Of a stretch of 64,000 nt of DNA, positions 23,801-37,362 are shown piece after piece. The DNA is from Carallia brachiata (taxonomy: Eukaryota; Streptophyta; Magnoliopsida; Malpighiales; Rhizophoraceae), in the NCBI GenBank assembly GCA_021464245.1, contig JADCRB010000048.1, forward strand, positions 1,004,283 to 1,068,282. Direction: 5' to 3'. Both the position numbers and the translations under genes were made by a program. Every line of letters begins with the position of its first letter. The first letter of the stretch is position 1. Below the pieces are notes generated by a model. The model did not search any database, had not been told where the DNA came from, and saw only the letters and a list, made by a program, of their open reading frames with translations.

Positions 23801-26450
23801 ATCGATAATTGCAAACTACTACAGTGGCGGTATTGCCACGTTAGACTCCGATAACCTAGCTAATTTTATTTTGAGCTGCCAGTCATGCGATTTAGCAATA
23901 GGTTTATTAGATTCTTAATTCAATCAAAATCTGAATTTAGTAGCGACGACCCAAAAAAATGAATTATTTTTGGGAATTATTACTTAGGAAGCTCCAGAAG
24001 GAATTCAAATTACGTTACAATTTCTTCGCATGCATTAATTGCAGTTGGATGCCTTTAGCAAATGCAAACAACCAGGATATGATATGAGGATCCCGGCGGA
24101 TGCTTGTGCCCCTAACCAATGGCATTAGTGACTAATGACTCAATTTAGCATTATCCAAAATTCCAAAATCTGTAAGGAGATCACGATGGATTAGGGTATG
24201 AGAATTAATTGCAGTTCCATGCATCAAAGTGTCATTTTCAAATGAAAAGCTAATTATCAATAAATAAAAATTTCTGAATCTCAGTGACAAAAAGAGAATA
24301 TGCAATGCATAATGACATGAGTCCGTGGGTCATAGGGAACGTCTAGTATTAGATTCTAAACAAGATGTATAATAAGCCCCAAAAAAATTGTGGTGAGAAC
24401 GTACGGCCTTCCTGTTTCATCCATGGCGTATGCGAAATTAATAATAAACATAGGTCATGAATTGCACTTAAAAACTTGCCAATTGGGCAACAAAAAATGC
24501 TAATAATCGTATTTAAAATCTTGATAAGTTTTTATCGATTTCGTCAGCTGCCCAAATATTCGGTAATCCCCAATTAACCATCGTCATTGTTTAAAAGAAA
24601 TTCTAGAAAATTCATAATGGGAAATTCTTTTTTTTTTGGTCTGAGACCGTCCAGTGTCCAGTCTAATTGGCTGACTAATCTGGACTGACCTGAACAGGAC
24701 CTCAAAGGGTAGTAAAGGTCTCCCAGTAAGTATTTAACACGACTGCTTTCTCAGGAATTCGAATTCGAGACCTCTAATTAAGCGGTGACGGATCTCTTGA
24801 GAAAATTTTGTTTTTTGTCAGATTGGTGGCTAGTGCCTTACAATTTACAAATGAGCAACGTCCAACAATTACAATTTTAAACCCTGGGCCATTCATAATG
24901 GGAATTTTGTATATGATAAAAGATTGAATTGGGCTCCCGGGCTTAGAGTTTGGTCTCCTTTAAGTCCATCTATACACGAGTCTACTTCTGACTCGACACA
25001 CATAATAGACTCTCATGAATCCTTAAACCTTATGTTAGCACCGTGGGGCTCATCACGTTGGGCACTTCTCTAGACTCCATAAACGGAGGGCAGCCCTCCA
25101 CAAGAATTAAGCTCTCTCATTCACACACCATCCTTATATCTCTGGCACTTCTTGTCTCTCTTTATTGCCCTTAACTATCACTCCATTCTCGCACTCTTTA
25201 AACCCCTTATTTTACAAGTATTGATCTCGATCTTAGCTCAGCCTAATATCCTCCATGACGATCTTCATCTGTATACTTGTCAGGAAACCTCCCCACTATG
25301 ACAATTCCTATATGAAAAATTCTTGCTCTGAATCTTATATAACAACTGCTTAGACCAAAACGAAACTTTATCCATACCGCGAAAAGCCGATTGAAGAGGA
25401 TGAAATCTTGGTTACTGGTATATCACTTTTTTAATTTTCCAATCTCCTTAGGCTCCAGTACAAACGAGAAGCGTTTCATTCAAGCAAAATAATTTCCACG
25501 GGGTGGAGTGCATTCTGATCATGTTACTTAGAAAACCTGATTCTATTCATTGCAACTGGCAGCGCTACAACAGTACAGCATACTCAAAAGCTCAATTTCA
25601 ACCCAAAAAAAAGAAAAAAGGGAATGAAACAGCATGCTCAAAAGCTCCATTGCATCCTTGTTCAATAAATTTTTGACACAAGACCAGGGGATTGATCCTG
25701 CTCTGCCAAAATGCAGAATTTCAACTGTTTTGTTTGAGTAATGTGTTGAAAGTAGTGTATATATACATTAACAGGAAAAGCTTACTAATGATAGAAAGGC
25801 ATGGTTACAACAAAATTATGTCTCAACGCAATAGATTAATAAAAAAATCAATGCTGATAATGGCATAGTTTGGTCCCAAGGACATGAGCCAAATTAAAAA
25901 AAAAAAAAAAAAAAAAAGAAGAAAGAACATGAAAAAAAGAAGTGGTTGATTGCACACTGAAGCAACTAGAACGTGAAGAAATCTTAGATAACAACTCGAA
26001 AGGATGAAGCAGAAAAGATCACAAGAATCCTAACTGACCTGAGAAATGTTAAGTTTTGCTGCCTATGAGAAGCCCCACTGTGACAGTAAAGCAAAACCGA
26101 GTTGAAGAAATGAAGAAGTTGGATGCAGGGCTTTGCTCACCAACATAAATATTATAAGTGCTCTGCCTGCAGTGAAAAGCTATTTCAGATTCCAGATAGA
26201 GAATGAATCAATGTTGAGCCACTGATTCTCTAACATTCAAATCAAGGATACTATTAACAACAAAAAAAAAGGGTTATATTGAAAAATTGTTGCATTATGG
26301 CTTTTATCAGAGAATCGCCAAGCTCAAGAGTAAGAACAAATGCCAACCTTTCCAAAACTCTTTAAGATCCCCAGGTACGTCCTCTGTCCACAAACAGATA
26401 TAAACGAACAGCAACAAACAGGAAATTGTGCTAAGGACAGCCTTTCAAAT
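20803..26450. other. Long gene-poor stretch
   Basis: No convincing gene is seen. The DNA is AT-rich with homopolymer A runs (for example 25896-25917), scattered short inverted repeats and possible decayed repeat sequence near 24630-24810. No cloverleaf, long inverted end or long terminal repeat was found by eye. Confidence 0.4.
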
Positions 26451-26453
26451 GAC

Positions 26454-26565
26454 TAGAATCTTGGCAGCAAGTCATGCTTTGCAGTATCAGTGGTCTGAAG
26501 AGGATTTTTTTTGTACCGGTCATCTGGATATGTGAATTGCATGACCTCAAGTAATTCTAACACCT
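26454..26565 (-). pseudogene. Orphan terminal exon, protein unrecognised
   Basis: After an acceptor-like GAATTTAG, the minus strand reads VLELLEVMQFTYPDDRYKKN and then a short run ending KHDLLPRF and TAG. The composition and the preceding splice signal suggest the last exon of a protein gene. No matching upstream exons are found on the same strand between here and the haspin gene. It may be a duplicated gene fragment, or the end of a gene whose other exons I failed to see. Confidence 0.28.
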
Positions 26566-27729
26566 AAATTCAGTGACAGAAGGGAAATACTAAAGCAATC
26601 AAAAGAAGCCAAGATAGCATTCTGTGCCCTCAAAAAATACCCCACCAGGCCACCAGCAATAAGCAATCTTTTTAGTAATTAAAATTCTATTGTTGAGGTT
26701 TTGCGTAACAATAAGATAATCTTTATAACCTTAGAACATCCGAATAGTATCGGACTAGGCTAGATGTTAATTTGATCAGGAGTCTACGATTCCTATACAA
26801 AAGAACCTATGCTAGCTGGGTCAATTTCCAAATTTTGGAGGATAAATTCGAATTGTTTAACCTTTCCTTTTTCCCTACGGTCTTCTGTGTCGGCTCTCCT
26901 CTGTTGGCCTTCTCTGCCTTTGTTCAGTCTGCTCTCCCTCCCAGGTCCTAAGGGCCGCTGGAGTTTCTCTGTTATCTCCCCACTGTTTTCTATTCTGTCC
27001 TGCAAAAAAAAAAAAAAAAAAAAAGGGGGCACAGTCTTTTGGATCATTCAGTTAAGTTAATTGGGTCAAGATTATCTATCTGCTAAAAGATAAAAATTGT
27101 TATGTTTAGTTTAGGTCTGCTTTCTTAAGATGAAAGAGGAATTGAACAAATATATAACGTTAATTAAACCTAAACACAGTGAAACATAGCAACAACTAGC
27201 TGCTGTTTCTCGCAACAAGAATCTGGATAGGCTATTGGAGGGAAAGCTTGGAAAACATGATGATCAATTGTTATAAAGGTAAAGATACGCGGAAAATCTG
27301 CCAATTTCATTCAAGCCATACATACATATATTATAATAAAAATATAATAATTGATGTCATAATAAACCCTGCTGAATTTTGGTTCAAAAAAAAAAAAAAA
27401 AACCTACTGAATTGAAATGAGGAGAAGGGAATGGGAAAGGGGGGGGGGGGGGGGAAGAGATTTTTGCGGCGGCGACCCGGGGGGCGAAGAGAGGGCGTCA
27501 CCGACATCGTGGTGGAAAAATAAATTTACAATTTTGTCCTGTCCTGTCCTGTTTTTAAACTCATAGTTCAAAAAACGCCCGCCCAATTGAGTCATTTTAT
27601 TAAAAACTCCATCTTCCGCTTGCACGCCTTCCCCCTCACCCCCAGTTGACATCGTGATGATTGACAACCTCTGAATCTCAATCTGACCGACACTGTTTTC
27701 AATTCAACGTCTCAATCGTACATACACGG

Positions 27730-27766
<37 letters not shown>

Positions 27767-27770
27767 CGAG
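26566..27770. other. Haspin upstream region
   Basis: It contains an A20 run (27003-27022) that ends a non-coding block and could be a retroposed tail. A G run of about 17 follows near 27438-27454, then the haspin promoter and leader with a (GA)n tract (27730-27770) directly before the start codon. No separate gene is recognised. Confidence 0.4.
27730..27770. repeat. (GA)n tract in the haspin leader
   Basis: GA repeats with two GC interruptions end immediately before the ATG at 27771. Confidence 0.9.
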
Positions 27771-30700
27771 ATGGGTTCCAATTTTAATGCAAATAAAGCT
27801 GCTGCTGCTGCTGCTGCGGGTACATTTTCTTCCTTTCTTCAGTTCAAGTTGTTGTTGATGGCAGCCATCAAACCTAGCGTCTACTTGAATGAATGGCTAC
27901 CCTGTTTCATTAGTTGTTGAATATGAATGTTGCAGGGGGAAAAATAGTGGACGATTTGTGGTCACAAATCATGTCCCATCCACCAGAAGAAGAAGATGAA
28001 GAAGAAGAGGAACAACACAAAAATATCCCTCAGATGGTCTTCTACCAAAGGAGGCCACGACCCCAACAACAACAACAACAACAGCAGCAGCAATGCTACC
28101 ACCACCCCGAAACAATTATTCCTCCTCCTCATTCTCTTCATCATTCGTAATTCATCCCCCCACCCTTCAACTCCCACCCCACCCCCAGTTTTATTTATTT
28201 ATTTATTTATTCATTTATTTGTCTTTTGTTAAACAAGTTTTTGGATTTTCAGGAACCAGTCGCACTCCAATGACGAGAATTGGATCAATTTCGTTGCTGC
28301 TCCCAAGCGAGTCAGTTGGAATCGTTCTCTTTCCACCAGGTTCCACTCCCCCACCCTACCCCCCACCCCTTTTGTTTCTCGTGTACTTCTATTTATTAAA
28401 GGCTCTATTTCCCTTATACTCTTCCATATTGATTAACTAATGTGCACATGTTGCAATATTTCCCTTGTTCAATTCGTTAATTAACTGCCCAGATACAGAC
28501 AAAACCATACTCTTAAGTCCACATAACCATCACAGTGGCCTTAGAAAGACAGCGCCTTTTGCCTCATTTCGACCCTCTTTTCATAAATTTTTAACTTTTG
28601 CCTCTTACCACCATGCAAGTTTATGGCTACTGGATTCATGCCCTTTAGAGAGGTCTATATAGATAATACCCTTCATCTTTATTAAACCTTGTTTTTCTTT
28701 TGTCATATGCTTGGTTTCTTGCCTTTTGTGTTTTTGCCCGTTTCTTCTGTAGTGACTTGTTATCGTGTGCTTGACGCAGAGGAAGGGTGAGTATTGCTGT
28801 GGAGACTCGTGTGGATATCCAGCCTCAAAAGAAGCAAGTGAAAAGAAGAGGCAAACCCCCAATTCCTAAAGTAAACTTTCCTCCTCCTTTTGCATGATTT
28901 TATGGCTAATTTAAGTTTCTGACATGAAACATTTACCATTTCTTTATATGCTTTTGGTCCTTCCATTTTATCTTACACAATGGTCATGCATTCACACATA
29001 GAATACATCAAGCAATATTCCATCTTGTTTGCCTGTTGTAATTAGTTTCTATCCTCTCTGGCTTTGTAGGGAAAAGCTGTACAACCTCCAAACTTTGAGA
29101 AAGAACGACAATATTTTGAGCAGGTTGATGCTTTTGAGTTGCTAGAGGAGAGCCCGTCACCCAAAAACTTTAATACATGGGCCACAGGAAATCAAACTGA
29201 TAATACCACTATACCACATCTTTCATCAAAATTAGAGAAGTGGTTAACTTCTAAGCAGTTCAACGATAGTTGTGGGCCTTCTAGTACACTTTCAAAGATT
29301 TTGGAATCTCCAGCCATACTGTTGGAACCTACTTGCACCGATGATTCTAATGTTGTAGATTTGAGAACTCCTGAAAAACCTGTTTCGAGGGTCAATTTGG
29401 CCATGCATTCTGTCCAAAGCAGAATTAGTTCATATTTACTTAGTAAAGGTGTGAGTGAAATGGATCCCAATTTTACAAAACGCGGCAGTGTATTGGCAAC
29501 TTTACATGACGGTGGCTGTGAAGAAATTGAAGCTGCTGTTAAGAAACTATCTTTGGCATCTACTACTGCTTCAATTGGTCACAACAATGTGGATCCATTT
29601 TCTACGCTATTGGCAGTCTGTGGACAGTCAGTTCCTTCAACTATGTTGGATGTGTTCTCTAAATATTGGTTTGTCCACATTCCTCTCACACATAATGTGC
29701 TTTATTAATTTTACTCCCTCTGGCATATCGGCAGTCGTTGTGCACAGCAATTGAAGGAACCTTGTTTCATGTTTCAGCCTTACATATGAATATCATGGTT
29801 TTGAGAAAGTTCACCAATTACCAACCATGTGGTATATATGAGCTTCCATAATGGTTTTATTCTCTCTGGTATCCCAATGGCTGAGGACAGCAATTGAAGT
29901 GACGCCCTGTGTTTGTTTTTTATTATGGTTGTAAAAACTAACAATCACTGTATGCAACTCTTCTAAGCTAATAAGATATGGTTCTTGGCCCAGTGACCCT
30001 CAAACCATTATAAAAGTGGGTGAAGGTACATATGGAGAAGCCTTTAAAGCTGGGAACACGGTATGTAAAATTGTTCCAATCGATGGAGACTTGCAAGTGA
30101 ATGGGGAAGTACAAAAGGTACGTATTTTGACTGTGCTTTATTTCTCAGTTGCACTTGTAAAACTGCTCAATTGGAAAAATAAATGATGCAGCTTTTTTCT
30201 ACTATTGATTCTTAGAGAAGCCCATTTTCATCCCAGCACAGCTTCCTCTGTAGCTCCCTTTCGTTGGGTTTTTTTTTTGGACTGAGCTTGTGCAATAATG
30301 AAGCTTTTGATTGTCTTTGCTCCAGAGATCAGAAGAGTTAGTTGAGGAGGTTATACTTTCTCGAACTCTTAATCATCTGAGAAGGCATGATGGTGATGCT
30401 CACAATGCATGTACAACATTCATTGAAACCCTAGAGTATGTGTTCTATCTACTGCTCTAAAGTTGTCAGGTTCTGCAACTGCTTACATTTTCTTTAATTT
30501 ACACTGCAGCCAAATATAAGTACGTGCTTAGTTCTTGTACTTGGCCAGTTTTGGTCTTGCTGAAAACCATAATTCATTATGCATGTGCGAGGTTCTGCAC
30601 TTCGGCATGGTGATGCCTATTTGTCTTGCTTATCATCGACTGTGCCTCATTTGAACGAATATTCATGTGGTATTAGCACTCATTTGGGCTTGGTAAGCAT

Positions 30701-33002
30701 CGCCATTTGAGAACATGACTGAAGTAGAACTTAAGCTAAATCATTTGTGTTTCCCGAGGGCTGACTTGTCGAAACCTGTCCACTAGTAAAAAAAAATGCG
30801 GAAAGCTGAGATGCATACTGGTATATAATTGTGTACTTGCTGCAATTTGTTGTTTGCTAGAACCAGTAGTCCTTAGTGTTTCTCCTATTCCAGTTTACAG
30901 GTCTGCCAAGGGCCTTACGACAATGCGCTGATTACAGCATGGGAAAGTTGGGATGAAAAGCATGGTTCAGAAAACGATCACCCCAAGGGGTTTCCGAGAG
31001 AAACAGGTTCACTTTTATTCTATGCACGAAGATAGCAATAAGTCTAAATTATGGTTTGTACAGACTCCATTTTCCCCCAGCTAGTCATAATAGATTTCAG
31101 AACATGTGTAACTGAAGCTTTAAATTTTTTGCCTCCACTTTTTCTTGTTTCGTTGGTAGAAAGGAATGTAGCGAAGGTGTTAACAATAGGCAATAAGCTT
31201 AAATGCAGGCCCATCATCTGCCAGATATTACTGGGTAGACTTTTTGCGCTGAAAATGTTCTATATTAGGTGCCCATACTAGACAATCATTTTCCTGAATT
31301 CTGCAGTGCTATGTTGTATTTGTATTACAACATGGAGGCAAGGACCTTGAAAGCTTTGTGCTCTTGAATTTTGATGAAGCAAAAAGTTTATTGGTGCAGG
31401 TATGGACAATTTTTTTTTTTTCTTTGGGGCATGTTTCCATGTCATTCCACCGAATTTTTTAATTGCATAAACTTTGTGTACGTTTTGCGTTCCAGGTTAC
31501 AGCAGCCTTAGCTGTTGCAGAAGCTGCTTATGAATTTGAACACCGGGACCTGCACTGGTTTGATTTTGCATCCGATGATACTATCGTAGAGCGACGCTCC
31601 TAGGATGAATGCTGATTTGTGGACAGTTTTGTTTGATTACAGGGGAAACATTCTTTTGAGTCGAAATGAATCTACAATGGTGCCGTTCTCCCTCGAGGGG
31701 AAGCAATTATTGGTCAGGACATTTGGACTGGTGATATCAATAATCGATTTCACTTTGTCTAGAATCAATACCGGTGAAAGCTCTCTTTTTGAAGCACTTG
31801 ACATTGAAGTATATATTCCTTCCTGATTTCCCATTGCTAACAAACTTTCCTGCGGCACAGGTGAAGATATTCTCTTTCTAGATCTATCCTCAGATCCCTA
31901 TCTCTTCAAAGGTCCAAAGGGTGATAGACAAGTAAGAACCTGAGTGCACATTATAGGTTACACACTTGATGATTTGAAGTTCCTGATTGATTCTCATTTC
32001 CCACTAACATGTGCAGGCAGAGACGTACAGAAAGATGAAGGAGATAACAGAGGATGTTTGGGAAGGAAGGTAATAATTATGTTTCTCATCATTCCTTTAA
32101 ACTGCGAGAGGAACACATTTTGTTTATTTTTCCTCTTTGCGAACCATGAAAATCGTTAGACTGGGGACTGTCATGAAAGTAGGGCTCTACAAGTGAATTA
32201 AAAACAGAATATACGATTTCTTTCATTTTCTGAACGGCAGAAGCCCATTCTAGGGAAGAAGGTTGTTGGCTTCTAACCAGAAACAAGAACGTTATTCGTC
32301 AATGACCTAAAACTAAAAGTAAAAAGAAGACATATCCTTTTTCCTCCTCCAACTTGTCCTATTCCTATTCTCTCCATATCTCTGTTGTTTTATTTAAAGC
32401 TCTTTATTTATAATTTATCCCGCCCATTTTGATTTAGGAGAGGACACATGCATCTCCCAGCTCGTTACCTTTGAAACTTAAAGTATTAGTTAGAAAATTT
32501 CGGTTTGTTGATTTACATTTTCTGCAGCTTCCCTAAAACAAATGTGTTATGGCTGCTCTACTTGGTGGATATCTTACTCTTGAAGAAATCTTTCGTAAGT
32601 CCTCTCTCTTTATCTTTATCCTTCTCTTCATCAGGAACCAAATTTGGACAGGCTTTTGTCGCCCCTTTAGTTCCATTTTGATGGATTTTCATTCTTTATG
32701 CATGTGGTAACAATTCTATCATTTTGAGACATGTAAATCCTTTGTTAAGGCGTTTTTATTTTACTCTTGGAATTTCTTGTGAATGTGAATGAGAAAGCAT
32801 GTCAAATCATTTGGTTGCTGAACTCCCATGTGCATGGCTGGCATGTTATTGACCAATTACTGTGACTCAGGAACGATCTTCGAATAATATGAGAGATTTA
32901 CGGGCATTGAAGAAGCGACTGGACAAGTACAATACAGCCAAAGAAGCAATTTTTGATCCATTCTTCAGTGACTTGTTTGTTGCCCCACGTGAAGGTGAAT
33001 AA
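27771..33002 (+). CDS. HASPIN: Serine/threonine-protein kinase haspin
   Basis: Haspin phosphorylates histone H3 Thr3 (plus Thr11 in plants) at mitotic centromeres. Fifteen GT-AG exons: 27771-27819, 27936-28146, 28253-28339, 28780-28870, 29070-29668, 29994-30117, 30326-30435, 30894-31006, 31307-31399, 31496-31557, 31643-31773, 31861-31931, 32017-32069, 32528-32594, 32871-33002. The sum is 1993; one surplus base in the CCCCAAGGGG run at 30981-30990 (exon 8) shifts the frame, and without it the protein has 663 residues. The N-terminus has Ala, acidic and Gln runs, then plant-haspin motifs (RSLSTRGR, KPPIPKGK, DAFELLEESPSP). The kinase domain has VGEGTYGEAFKAG, the HRDLHW catalytic motif with GNILLS, and IIDFTLSR replacing DFG, as in other plant haspins. 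The gene is otherwise intact; the extra base is probably an error. Confidence 0.95.
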
Positions 33003-35081
33003 GCTGGACAGCAGGAAAAAGATTCTATATGCGTAGACAAAAAAGAACAAACTAACCGTGGGATTGGCAGCTTACATTATCTGTGTATTGTAGATGCTAA
33101 GAAAAGAGATTTTTGAAATCCATTCTCGGATATGCTTTTCAATGCAGAGAGCATTATCTGAAAAAGGTTTGCGTTTTTGTGCAGCAAATGGCAAAAAGAC
33201 GTCAGAGGGCAGCAGAAAGTTGCATTGCACTAACAAAAATACCTTTTGATTTTCTGTGAATCTACTCTTGTCTTCTGTACCACCACCACTCTATTAGCAA
33301 AGTGCAATCAGATAATAATTTAGTATAATTTTATTTATGAAATATAAAAAAATTAAAATTAAAATTAAAATTAAATAAGTGTCATTCTAAAATTCAAAAA
33401 TGTAGTTTTTATGTAATATGTGTTAAAAAATAAAAATTTTAACTTAAAAAACAATTTTTTTAAAAAAATATTCTTATACAAATTATCAACATAATTACAC
33501 TTCATTACATTAGTAATAATTTACATTTTTTTTTATGAGTATAGCCTATATTATATTGTGCGATTGCATGGCGCGGGCGGGAATTTTTTCCAGAGGATGA
33601 AAATAAAGTTGGCAATTGCTAAGGGCAGTAACACTTCTAGTAACCCCAGTAAAAACACGATTTACTAAACAGCTACGCGGTCCATACCGCATGTCCTGGC
33701 TACGACATGTTTATGAGAATTGTGGACAAGCACAACGTGGGGAAAGTTCACTTCTGCAGCCCGTGGATGACCCTGATAGTGATGTGATAATCAATAGTGA
33801 TGTGATAATCAATTATATACACTGCTAGTACAAATCAAATCAATTGTTGGAATCTTGATGAAACAACTTATTATTGGCATATATATATATATACATATAT
33901 TTGAAAAAACAGAACAATACCAGAAAGCAATGATTGCGGTGAAATTCGACCGCCCTAGTGACGAGACGGCATGGTTTTATGTTGATAATTCAGATTCGAA
34001 TTATCTCAATTCTTTTTTAACGGCAAGTTAGGTGGTTCCTTCAGCTAAAAAAAATTTTGAGTAGGATCATGAATTTTAAATTTAATAATTTTTAAAAGTA
34101 TAGTTTTGCTCTATTTTATTTATATTTGAATGATAATTTTTTTTATATAAAAAATATTAAATAAAGACATTAACAATACAAAAATAAATTTCTACTTACA
34201 AATACTATAATTAACATGATTTTTTTTCTTGTTAAAAAAATTTTTTAGTGAAATTCAAAGTGCCTGTGTTTCTTTACTAAAAATAATAATAATAATAATG
34301 TGCCTGTGTTTCTTCCCTGCGCTGTTATAGATCGTTCAAAGTATTCAACATGTTTTCATTCAATTGATTTAGGTATGAAACCCTGTTTAATCACTCCTTA
34401 GGCTAATAAGACTGAGTGTACTTGCATTTAACTGGACTTGAAAGTTTTGGTTAAGGTAGACATGTCGGTTTACAATTTGACAACGATTGAGTTGTGTATA
34501 TTATAAATTCACTCAAGTTCGTTTGTATTTAAATGATAAAATTTTTTATAAAAAAATTAAATAAAAATAATAATAAATAATTTTTAACTTAGTAACGATC
34601 CATGTGTCAACGACAATTTTTTTTGGTCGCTGAAAAAACACGCCGTAAAACACGCCGTTACGAAGGAACAGCCTGCGGCCATCGCGCGTCTTTATGTTCT
34701 GTAATCTTGTTTGTGCTTTTGCTTTCTGCATGTTGCCTCGTCAGTGGAGGTACTTTTTGACGATTCAATTGAAAGACGAAAAAGCACAATAGATTATTCC
34801 ACATGAGGCAGTCCCCACTCGACGACCAGCAGGTGGAAAAACTTGGCACCAACAATAATAATAATAATGATGGTAATAATTTAGCCACTTACCGAGGTAA
34901 AAAGAAAGGTAAATCCACATTTATCCTCCATACCCACCCATCCCGTGATGTTAAAAGGCTTTTGGTTTCTGTTTTTTGTTTCTCCTAATACTACTGACAT
35001 GACAAGACAACGTGACACTGAAATTGAAAGGGAGCAATGCTCAGATAGGAACCTGTAACTTGCTTGTCCGTCGTATTTAAC

Positions 35082-35307
35082 ACTATGTTTGGATCCAGCG
35101 AAAGTGCGTAGAAAAAAAAAATTATTATTATTATTATTATAATTAATAAAAAATAATGATTAAAAAATTGTGAAAAAGAAAATAAATAATAATTTGTGAA
35201 AAATAAAATAAAATGTAGTTATTTAGATTGACAAAAAAAATAAATAAATAATATTTTTCTTTTATTTTCTTTTTATTTTTTACTAAAAAATTGTCAAACA
35301 GAGCCTA
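35082..35307. repeat. MITE, copy 1
   Basis: The left end has CTATGTTTGGAT and the inverted right end has GCTCTGTTTGACA. The interior is AT-rich, with AAAAAATAATGATTAAAAAA-type sequence. A diverged copy of the interior lies at about 36855-37025. Confidence 0.45.
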
Positions 35308-36220
35308 AAGTTATGGATGCTTATTGTTGGAAAACAGAACCGAAAATTTGGAATCTGGAAACACTCTAGTGCCGAAATTCCTGTCATAATTGAATGAAAT
35401 CTATTAGATAATTAATTATGTACCGCATGCATATGTGTGACGCTTGTCTATTTAGACACCATTTTTTTAAGTTAGCTAAATATATGTCGAGTATCTACAT
35501 TTATAAAACTTTTAAAAACTTCTTTTTCCTATTTCAAACGAGATATTGTTCCTCCCTTATCACACTGATCACTTGTCAGGTTGTTATTATGGAAAGGATG
35601 CTGTGTTAATTAAGCAAAATGCATCCCGTTCGAGATCACAAACCAAACCATTTTGATTGAGCTATCTTATTTTCCAAAGGAAAAGACAACATGTGCTATC
35701 AGCACGAGCACTTCACCTGACCTTTGTGGCCGCGGAGTTTGGGGTCCAATACCCGTAATTTGTGAGAATTTGGGGCATCACTTTTTAGAGTGTTGTGCAA
35801 CGTTGCGATATTTGAAGATTCGTTCTCTCCTTCCCGTTAACCCCTCACAAGTTAACACATCAATCATTCTTGTGTTTTTTTTTTTTAAAGAAAAAGAAAA
35901 AAAGCACGAGCAGTCGAGCTCTTCACGTCAAAGGAGCAAGCGAACATTTTACGTTTCATTTTGGGAAGGCTTGGATTGCAACTGGTACAGCAATTGAAGG
36001 GTAATGGATGCTGACACGAGAGTTCATCGTTCGAATCAGTTTCTAGTGCACCGAGCTTCAGGCAGTTTGTGAATGTGAATGTACTTGATGTTTCTATATG
36101 TTTTATTCTTTTTCTTTTTGTTATCACAAGTTAATCCGACTCAAATTCTTTTTGTTTTTTGTTTTTTTTTGGATTGCATTGGCACTCTTTATGTGCTTAA
36201 AAAAAAAATTAAAGACAGAG

Positions 36221-36372
36221 CGAGCCGGTGATTGCAAGCATGCTAGTGCTACAATTTCTTGAATCATTAATAAAGATTGCAACACTTTTTTTCGACCGAG
36301 CCGGTGATTGTAAGCATGCTAGTGCTACAGTCTCTTGAATTATTAATAAAGATTGCAATTTTTTTTTAATGA
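36221..36372. repeat. Tandem duplication, two units of 76 bp
   Basis: Units start at 36221 and 36297 with CGAGCCGGTGATTG. They share AAGCATGCTAGTGCTACA and ATTAATAAAGATTGCAA, with a few substitutions. A shorter third relic of the last word occurs near 36638. Confidence 0.75.
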
Positions 36373-36854
36373 AAAAAAAAGTGGGTTATAAATATATTAG
36401 TTATCATGTTTATATGCCACCTCATTGAATCTTCTTTATAGAGGACTCATTCGATCTCTTTTATAGTGGTAATTCATTATCGAAATACTGTTGAATCTAA
36501 CTAAACTTTCATTTGTCTGATTGTGATATTAATAAGTTTGAAATTCAAAATTGTACTTTTGATATAAATTCTCCTTAGGAGTGGATGACAGTAAAAGCAT
36601 TTGAAAAACACATAGGATCCAGATTAATACTTATGATATTAATAAAGATTGCAACTTTATGGAACAAAATTAGAGATTCTTTACTTTTTAAGCACTAATA
36701 TAAAGGAATTTTACAAAAGTAATGGTAAAATTTTATTATATTTATTTTAAAAATTAAGAATTTAATTTTCAAATACCCTCAAATTGCTTTATATTTTTTG
36801 GAGATGGTTTGACAATAGATAGACCTTCGAAAAAATTAGGCCTAAAAGGAGTAA

Positions 36855-37025
36855 AAATTAGTACCGTAATAATAATGATGTTATAATTGATAAAAAGTAA
36901 TAATTAAAAAATTATGAGAAAAAAAATAATTTATAAGAGAAAAAGTAAAAAATAATTATTTAAATTAATAAAAAAATAAATAAAAAATAATGTATATTTT
37001 ATTTTTCTTTCCTTTTCCTTTGAAA
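36855..37025. repeat. MITE, diverged copy 2
   Basis: The interior is similar to the MITE at 35082-35307 in order and wording (TAATAATTAAAAAATTATGAG and later TTATTTAAATTAATAAAAAA). The ends are less clear. Confidence 0.35.
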
Positions 37026-37320
37026 ATTTTCAATCACAGCATAACGGATGAAACATCACTTCAATCCTCCTCGTCAGTGGCAGTAGAAATCTCTACTTAC
37101 TTGGCAAGTTGCAAACTTTTTGCAAAGCTCTTATCCTTCATGACAAAGTAACATCTTTTTATTTCATGTTTATCATTACATGCAAGAATCAAGATGGATG
37201 GAGATGGATGATGATGCCTCTGTTTTATTTTGTCATCTTCCTTTTACTTTTGTTTTATTTTATTTTTCTTTTTCCTTCTTGGCCTTTTTATCTACTGCAC
37301 TTTTTCCCCCCAGAGCCTGG

Positions 37321-37321
<1 letters not shown>

Positions 37322-37359
<38 letters not shown>
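37322..37359. repeat. (CT)19 microsatellite
   Basis: A pure CT run about 210 bp upstream of the GH17-like start codon, probably promoter or leader. Confidence 0.95.

Positions 37360-37362
<3 letters not shown>

Noticed and set aside
26793..27060. Minus-strand frame reading QDRIENSGEITEKLQRPLG
   Set aside because: It adjoins an A20 run, is rich in Arg/Glu/Gln from purine bias and lacks a recognisable domain. It was considered as the upstream part of the orphan exon but no splice join fits.
27914..28177. Extra poly-Ser/Thr, poly-Leu or Ile/Phe-rich frames around the haspin repeats
   Set aside because: They arise from the CAA/CAG and GAA repeats of haspin exon 2 read in other frames or on the other strand.
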